Assembly: GCA_910588895.1 (NCBI GenBank)
Contig: CAJUSS010000046.1
Coordinates: 13,319 to 23,795, forward strand
DNA length: 10,477 nt
Reading direction: 5' to 3'
Source of the DNA: an uncultured Lachnospiraceae bacterium
Lineage (GTDB): Bacteria > Bacillota > Clostridia > Lachnospirales > Lachnospiraceae
Shown: piece after piece, positions 6,361 through 10,477 of the stretch
Layout: every line of letters begins with the position of its first letter
Position numbering within the stretch: position 1 is the first letter of the stretch
The notes under the pieces: generated by a model
What the model was told of the DNA's origin: nothing
Database searches by the model: none
The model's input: the letters and a program-made list of their open reading frames with translations, nothing else
Position numbers and translations under genes: made by a program

Positions 6361-8052
6361 ATGATCATAGGGATCGATCTGGGAACGACAAACAGTCTTG
6401 CGGCCTACTTTACAGAGGAGGGACCGCAGATCATACCGAACCGGCTGGGGAGGCGGCTGACGCCTTCGGTGGTCAGCATGGATGAGGAGGAGCAGATCTA
6501 TGTGGGCGATCTTGCCGTAGAGCGGAACCTGCTGTATCCGGGGAGCACGGCCAGCGTCTTTAAGCGGGATATGGGCAGCCAGAAAAAGTTCAGCCTCCTC
6601 CACAAGAGCTTTACAGCGGAGGAGCTGTCCTCCTTTGTGCTGCGGGCCTTAAAGGAGGATGCGGAGCAGTTCCTGAAAGAAGAGGTGACCGAGGCGGTCA
6701 TCAGTGTGCCCGCATATTTTAACGATGCCAGGAGGAGGGCTACGAAAAAGGCCGGGGAGCTGGCCGGTTTAAAGGTGGAGCGGATCATCAGCGAGCCTAC
6801 GGCGGCGGCCATCGCCTACGGCCTGTACCAGAGCAGGAAGCGCGCCCGCTTTTTGGTGTTCGACCTGGGCGGCGGCACCTTTGATGTGTCCATCCTGGAG
6901 CTTTTTGACACCATCTTAGAGGTCCGGGCCGTGGCAGGGGACAATTTCCTGGGCGGAGAGGACTTTACGGCTGTGCTGGAGGAGATGTTTTTTGAGAAGC
7001 ATCCCCAGTTTGATAAGCTGGCTTTAGATGAGAAGACCCTGCGCCATATCCACCGGCAGGCAGAGCTGTGCAAGCTGGGTTTTTCTGCCGGGCGGACCTC
7101 CTCCATGAACTGTAAGATCGGGGAGGAGATCTTCCCCATGGAGGTGGAGCTATCTAAGTACGAGGAGGCCTGCAAGGAGCTTTTGGAGCGGATAAGGCAG
7201 CCGATCCGCCGCAGCCTTTCCGACGCCCACATCCGTCTGTCGGATATCGACAAGGTGGTGCTGGTGGGCGGGGCTACAAAGAGCCCGGTGATCCGGCGTT
7301 TTGTGGGCAAGCTCTTTAAGACGATCCCGGACACCAATGTGGACCCGGATGAAGCGGTGGCATTAGGTGCGGCTATCCAGGCGGCCATGAAGGAGCGGAA
7401 GGAGGCCATCCGGGAGGTGATCTTGACGGATGCCTGTCCCTTTACCTTAGGCACCGAGGTGGTGCGGGAGTGGGAGAAGGGCTACTTTGAGCGGGGGATC
7501 TTCTGCCCGATCATCGACCGGAACACGGTGATCCCCACCAGCCGGACGGAGCGTCTCTACACGGCCCACGACGGCCAGACCAAGATCCGGGTGAACGTGC
7601 TCCAGGGGGAGAGCCGCTTTGCGGCCAATAACCTGGCCTTAGGGGAGCTGATGATCGAGGTCCCTGCCGGAAAAGCGGGGGAGGAAGCGGTGGATGTGAC
7701 CTACACCTATGATATCAATTCCATCCTGGAGGTGGAGGTGAAGGTATCCTCCACACAGGAGGTCACCAAGCAGGTGTTCAAGGGACGGGATGTGGATATG
7801 ACGGATGAGGAGATCCAGGAGCGGTTTAAGACCCTGGCCTATTTAAAGATCCATCCCCGGGATCGGGAGGAAAATAGATACCTGCTGCTTAAGGGTGAGC
7901 GGATCTATGAGGAAAGCCTGGGTGACAAGCGTCAATATATCGAGTCCGCCCTCCACCAGTATGAAAAAGCGCTGGACAGCTATGACAGCGCAAAGATCGA
8001 GGAGGCTAAGGAGACCTTTAAGAAGATCCTGGAGGAGCTGGAGGAGTTTTAG
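6361..8052 (+). CDS. hscC: Hsp70-family molecular chaperone, HscC type
   Basis: A 563-residue cytoplasmic Hsp70 ATPase that would bind and release client segments in an ATP-driven cycle. The nucleotide-binding domain is intact: phosphate-1 loop GIDLGTTNS (4-12), VPAYFND (116-122), EPTAAAIAYG (145-154), phosphate-2 loop DLGGGTFDVS (168-177) and adenosine motif LVGGATKSP (301-309), followed by DPDEAVALGAA (328-338). The substrate-binding beta domain spans about 355-475. The helical lid (about 480-563) is short and charged. Total length is close to E. coli HscC (about 556) and well below DnaK (about 640), which, with the sequence style, favours HscC over DnaK. GAGGA six bases upstream of the ATG supports the start. 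HscC in E. coli has a dedicated J-type partner, and the upstream J-like/TPR gene fits that role. The stop codon abuts the cobU start codon. No grpE or dnaJ is nearby. Confidence 0.9.
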   Translation: MIIGIDLGTTNSLAAYFTEEGPQIIPNRLGRRLTPSVVSMDEEEQIYVGDLAVERNLLYPGSTASVFKRDMGSQKKFSLLHKSFTAEELSSFVLRALKEDAEQFLKEEVTEAVISVPAYFNDARRRATKKAGELAGLKVERIISEPTAAAIAYGLYQSRKRARFLVFDLGGGTFDVSILELFDTILEVRAVAGDNFLGGEDFTAVLEEMFFEKHPQFDKLALDEKTLRHIHRQAELCKLGFSAGRTSSMNCKIGEEIFPMEVELSKYEEACKELLERIRQPIRRSLSDAHIRLSDIDKVVLVGGATKSPVIRRFVGKLFKTIPDTNVDPDEAVALGAAIQAAMKERKEAIREVILTDACPFTLGTEVVREWEKGYFERGIFCPIIDRNTVIPTSRTERLYTAHDGQTKIRVNVLQGESRFAANNLALGELMIEVPAGKAGEEAVDVTYTYDINSILEVEVKVSSTQEVTKQVFKGRDVDMTDEEIQERFKTLAYLKIHPRDREENRYLLLKGERIYEESLGDKRQYIESALHQYEKALDSYDSAKIEEAKETFKKILEELEEF

Positions 8053-8664
8053 ATGTTCTGTGTAGTGACCGGAGGCAGCGGCAGCGGAAAATCCGGATAT
8101 GGAGAGGCGCTGCTGTCCAGGGCAGAGGGCGAGAAGTTTTATATCGCCACCATGGAGGTCTTTGGCAGAGAGGCGGAGCGGAGAGTGGAGCGTCATCGGC
8201 AGATGCGGGCCGGGAAGGGCTTTATCACGATCGAGAAGCCCAGAGGGATAGAAGAGATCTGTCTGGCAGATCAGGTGTGCCGGGGACATCCATGTGCAGT
8301 CCTTTTGGAATGTATGTCCAATCTGGCGGCCAATGAGCTTTTTGGTACGGCTGAGGAGATGGAGACCTCTGCGCCTGGATCTTCGGAACGCCGCGCAGAG
8401 GCGGCGTTCCTGCGGATCCAAAAAGGGATCTTGCATCTGAAGGACCAGTGCGGCCTCCTGGTGGTGGTGACCAATGAGATCTTTTCGGACGGGATCGTCT
8501 ATGGACCTGAGATCCAGGCCTATATCCGGCTCCTAGGAAGGATCGATGCATGGATGGCCGGGCAGGCCGATCAGGTGACAGAGGTGGTGTATGGGATACC
8601 GCTGCACCTTAAGGGCGGGGGCCTGTCCCCGGTAGAGGATCTCGGAGCTTCGAGGAGCGTATAG
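8053..8664 (+). CDS. cobU: Bifunctional adenosylcobinamide kinase / adenosylcobinamide-phosphate guanylyltransferase
   Basis: CobU phosphorylates adenosylcobinamide and then transfers GMP to give adenosylcobinamide-GDP, the acceptor for CobS in the nucleotide-loop branch of cobalamin synthesis. The 203-residue protein has a P-loop GGSGSGKS (7-14) and FYIATM (29-34). RVERHRQMR (44-52) contains H48, which matches the guanylylated histidine of the family. It also has LLECMSNL (84-91) in place of the DCLT-type motif, and VTNEIFSDGIV (139-149). It is slightly longer than the usual 180 or so. The extra residues lie around 99-120, where the DNA forms a long hairpin. The ATG directly follows the hsp70 stop TAG. 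Its ribosome-binding site GGAGGAG is inside the hsp70 3' end, so translation of the two is probably coupled. The stop lies nine bases from that of the convergent upp gene. Confidence 0.93.
   Translation: MFCVVTGGSGSGKSGYGEALLSRAEGEKFYIATMEVFGREAERRVERHRQMRAGKGFITIEKPRGIEEICLADQVCRGHPCAVLLECMSNLAANELFGTAEEMETSAPGSSERRAEAAFLRIQKGILHLKDQCGLLVVVTNEIFSDGIVYGPEIQAYIRLLGRIDAWMAGQADQVTEVVYGIPLHLKGGGLSPVEDLGASRSV
8376..8420. repeat. Long interrupted inverted repeat inside cobU
   Basis: A perfect ten-base stem, GGAACGCCGC (8385-8394) with GCGGCGTTCC (8401-8410), closes a six-base loop. It is extended by an outer six-base stem, TGGATC (8376-8381) with GATCCA (8415-8420), across small internal loops. 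The 45-base structure encodes CobU residues 108-123, in a part of the protein not matched to conserved family motifs. It has no T-run on either strand, so it is not an intrinsic terminator. Confidence 0.75.
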
Positions 8665-8673
8665 GATCTGTCC

Positions 8674-9303
8674 TTATCGGGTCCCGAAGATCCGGTCACC
8701 GGCATCGCCGAGGCCCGGGCAGATATAGGCGGCCTCATTTAGGCACCGGTCCAGATGGCCTACGTAGATCTGGATATCCGGGTGGCTTTTCTGCAGCCGC
8801 TCCAGGCCCTCCGGCGCGGCGATGATCGACATGAACTTGATGTGCTTCCCGCCGCGGGCCTTGATCAGATCCACAGCATCGACGGCAGAGCCGCCGGTGG
8901 CCAGCATGGGATCCACGGCCAGGATCATCCGCTCATCGATGGGAGCCGGGAGCTTACAGTAATATTCGTGGGGTTCATGGGTCACCTCATCCCGATACAG
9001 GCCGATGTGGCCTACCTTTGCGCTGGGGACCAGGGCTAGGATCCCGTTCACCATGCCGAGCCCTGCCCGGAGGATCGGGACGAGGGCCAGCTTTTTGCCG
9101 GTCAGCATGGGGGTCATGCAGGTCTCGATAGGGGTCTCTATCTTTACATCCTCTAAGGGGAGGTCGCGGAGCGCTTCAAAGCCCATCAGCATAGCGATCT
9201 CCTCTACCAGGGCGCGGAATTCGCTGGTGCAGGTGTTTTTATCGCGAAGGAGCGAGATCTTGTGCTGGATGAGCGGGTGGGTGAAGATGGTGACATTTGT
9301 CAT
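8674..9303 (-). CDS. upp: Uracil phosphoribosyltransferase
   Basis: Upp converts uracil and PRPP to UMP, the key step of uracil salvage in the cytoplasm. The 209-residue product is full length for the family. It shows the N-terminal THPLIQHKISLLRDKNT pattern (8-24), LVPILRAGLGM (74-84), the PRPP-binding loop ILAVDPMLATGGSA (127-140), and the uracil-binding C-terminus YICPGLGDAGDRIFGT (193-208). The frame extends 16 codons upstream of the start, but AAAGGAGG ten bases before the ATG at 9303 and the family N-terminus fix the start there. It is convergent with cobU and divergent from cbiB, so it has its own promoter in 9304-9595. TATGAT on the minus strand at 9379-9374 is a weak -10 candidate with no clear -35. 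No PyrR-binding sequence or antiterminator was recognised. Confidence 0.97.
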   Translation of the reverse strand: MTNVTIFTHPLIQHKISLLRDKNTCTSEFRALVEEIAMLMGFEALRDLPLEDVKIETPIETCMTPMLTGKKLALVPILRAGLGMVNGILALVPSAKVGHIGLYRDEVTHEPHEYYCKLPAPIDERMILAVDPMLATGGSAVDAVDLIKARGGKHIKFMSIIAAPEGLERLQKSHPDIQIYVGHLDRCLNEAAYICPGLGDAGDRIFGTR

Positions 9304-9313
9304 AGGGGTATGT

Positions 9314-9321
9314 CCTCCTTT
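9314..9321 (-). promoter_or_regulatory. upp: Ribosome-binding site of upp
   Basis: AAAGGAGG on the minus strand, ten bases before the ATG at 9303. It supports the 209-residue start over the longer open frame beginning at 9351. Confidence 0.8.
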
Positions 9322-9412
9322 TGATCGTATAGTTGTTTCTGGTCTTCCCAAAAGGGATCTTATTGGTCAGCTTATCATATGTGCGGACAAATAGCAAGAT
9401 TATGCAAACGAT

Positions 9413-9555
9413 ATCTGCTCTGACAGGATCGCTGCTTTACGCTATCCACACCTGCGCCGGAGAAGCCTATCGCAGAGATAAGCCGCAGATGGTCCGCTCT
9501 GGAAGGGGCCTGTCTGGGTGTCGCCGCGCTCTCTTTTGGGGAAATATAAGCGGAC
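9413..9555. other. Divergent upp-cbiB spacer with candidate structured RNA
   Basis: The whole spacer 9304-9595 has no convincing gene. Within it a stem ATCTGC/GCAGAT (9413-9418 with 9485-9490) would enclose two hairpins. One is GGATCGC/GCTATCC (9426-9432 with 9441-9447, one mismatch). The other is GCCTATC/GATAAGC (9465-9471 with 9477-9483, a C-A mismatch on plus, a wobble on minus). A seven-base stem GTCCGCT/AGCGGAC (9492-9498 with 9549-9555) follows directly, and ACACC (9448-9452) could pair with GGTGT (9517-9521). This could be a leader of cbiB (plus strand) or part of the upp upstream region (minus). A small hairpin TCCC-AAAA-GGGA (9346-9357) lies in the upp leader. No known riboswitch consensus was recognised. 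Confidence 0.35.
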
Positions 9556-9595
9556 GATAAGCTCGTGTTGATATAGAGATGTAGTGGGAGTAGAT

Positions 9596-10477
9596 ATGTT
9601 CCGATTGAGTGCATTGACGGTGGGGATCGTTCTGGACTGGATATTGGGGGAGCCGCGATGGCTCCTCCATCCGGTGGTCTTGATGGGGAGGCTGATCGGG
9701 AGGACGGAGGCCTGGCTGCAAAAGGCGCGGCCCGGGAAGGAGGAGAGCAGTGGCGTGCTGCTGGTGCTGATCGTCCTCCTTTTGGGCTTGCTGGTCCCAG
9801 GCGGCATCCTGGCGGCAGCGGCCTGGTGGGAAAAGGGGAGAGGGCCTCTCTGCTGGTCCTTGTGCGCCTTCTGGAGCTTTCAGCTCCTGGCGGCAAGGAG
9901 CCTGTACCGGGAGAGCGGGAAGGTGTGGGAGGCGCTGGAGCAGGAGGATGAGGGGAGGGCCAGGAAAGCCTTGTCCATGATCGTGGGACGGGACGTGGAA
10001 CGGTTAGACCAGGCGGGGATCGTCCGGGCCGGGGTGGAGACCGTAGCGGAGAACACCTCGGACGGGGTGGTCGCGCCTATGCTCTACATCGCTGCGTTCG
10101 GTATCCTGGGCGGTTTTTTTTACAAGGCAGTGAACACCATGGACTCCATGGTGGGCTATAAGGACGAGCGGTATCGGCTTTTTGGACGGGCGGCTGCGAG
10201 GCTGGACGATCTGTGCAATCTCCTTCCGGCCCGGATCACCGGCTGCCTTTTGGTCCTGGCTGCCCATATCGCCAAGCTCTTCTCGCCGGTGTACGACGGA
10301 AAGGCGGCCTGGCGGATCTATATGCGGGACCGGCGCGCGCATCCAAGTCCTAATTCTGCCCACGGGGAGGCCGCCTGCGCAGGGGCGCTGCATATCCGGC
10401 TGGCCGGTCCGGCCTGGTATTTCGGGACGCTCCATGAAAAGCCCTATATCGGCGACGATGACCGGCCTGTGGAGGCG
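9596..10477 (+). CDS. cbiB: Adenosylcobinamide-phosphate synthase CbiB (CobD family), incomplete at the 3' end
   Basis: CbiB is a membrane enzyme that amidates adenosylcobyric acid with (R)-1-amino-2-propanol phosphate, or a related linker, giving adenosylcobinamide phosphate, the substrate line for CobU. The frame is open from the ATG at 9596 to the last base (294 codons, no stop), so the last few tens of residues lie beyond the window. The start LSALTVGIVLDWILGEP (4-20) and HPVVLMGRLI (25-34) match the family N-terminus. Hydrophobic helices lie at about 53-76 and 84-100. Conserved motifs are VGRDVERLD (130-138), ETVAENTSDGVVAPMLY (148-164), NTMDSMVGYKDERY (180-193) and HPSPNSAHGEAACAGAL (249-265). 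GGGAG five bases upstream serves as ribosome-binding site. It is separated from cobU by upp, which lies on the other strand. Confidence 0.95.
   Translation, partial: MFRLSALTVGIVLDWILGEPRWLLHPVVLMGRLIGRTEAWLQKARPGKEESSGVLLVLIVLLLGLLVPGGILAAAAWWEKGRGPLCWSLCAFWSFQLLAARSLYRESGKVWEALEQEDEGRARKALSMIVGRDVERLDQAGIVRAGVETVAENTSDGVVAPMLYIAAFGILGGFFYKAVNTMDSMVGYKDERYRLFGRAAARLDDLCNLLPARITGCLLVLAAHIAKLFSPVYDGKAAWRIYMRDRRAHPSPNSAHGEAACAGALHIRLAGPAWYFGTLHEKPYIGDDDRPVEA

Noticed and set aside
7843..8436. Minus-strand open frame across the hsp70-cobU junction
   Set aside because: It lies opposite conserved parts of Hsp70 and CobU, and no family resemblance was recognised.
8664..8693. Bidirectional terminator between cobU and upp
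   Set aside because: GGATCT/AGATCC arms and a small CGG/CCG core can pair, but there is no T-run on either side and most of it is inside the upp coding sequence.
9304..9380. PyrR-type attenuator in the upp leader
   Set aside because: Only a four-base-pair TCCC/GGGA hairpin is present, without the PyrR binding consensus or a terminator/antiterminator pair.
9304..9595. Cobalamin riboswitch upstream of cbiB
   Set aside because: A TGACAGGATCGCTGC stretch recalls the conserved 3' end, but no B12 box or core precedes it in the right order.
1..10477. Insertion sequence, prophage, CRISPR array, tRNA or rRNA genes
   Set aside because: No transposase or integrase frames, no regularly spaced repeats, and no tRNA or rRNA signatures were seen anywhere in the window.

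Overview
The window looks like a chromosomal segment of an anaerobic Firmicute, most likely Clostridia (Lachnospiraceae-like). The grounds are strong AGGAGG-type ribosome-binding sites, fairly GC-rich coding sequence with many CGG, AGG and ATC codons, a clostridial-style sodium symporter, and a J-like/TPR protein beside an HscC-type Hsp70. This assignment is inference from style and gene content.

Layout. Positions 2-487 (+) are the C-terminal end of a neurotransmitter:sodium symporter family transporter. It faces an AraC-family regulator (541-1401, -) whose promoter can be seen. The intergenic region 1402-1624 also holds an intrinsic-terminator-like hairpin and an extended -10 promoter for cobT (1625-2761, +). 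After a 198-base gap come a 1116-residue TPR protein with a degenerate J domain (2960-6310, +), an HscC-like Hsp70 (6361-8052, +) and cobU (8053-8664, +). cobU starts on the base after the hsp70 stop codon. upp (8674-9303, -) converges on cobU with only nine bases between the stops. A 292-base divergent spacer with several possible RNA stems separates upp from cbiB (9596 to the window end, +, incomplete). cbiB has no stop codon inside the window and reads open to the edge.

How the genes fit together. CbiB attaches the aminopropanol-type linker to adenosylcobyric acid. CobU phosphorylates the product and activates it with GMP. CobT activates the lower-ligand base as alpha-ribazole phosphate. 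These are three steps of late (nucleotide-loop) cobalamin assembly. CobS, which joins the two halves, is not visible and would be expected outside the window. The most unusual feature is a matched chaperone pair, an Hsp70 plus a J-like TPR scaffold, lying in the same orientation between cobT and cobU and directly abutting cobU. Upp (uracil salvage) is on the opposite strand and is probably unrelated to the cobalamin genes.
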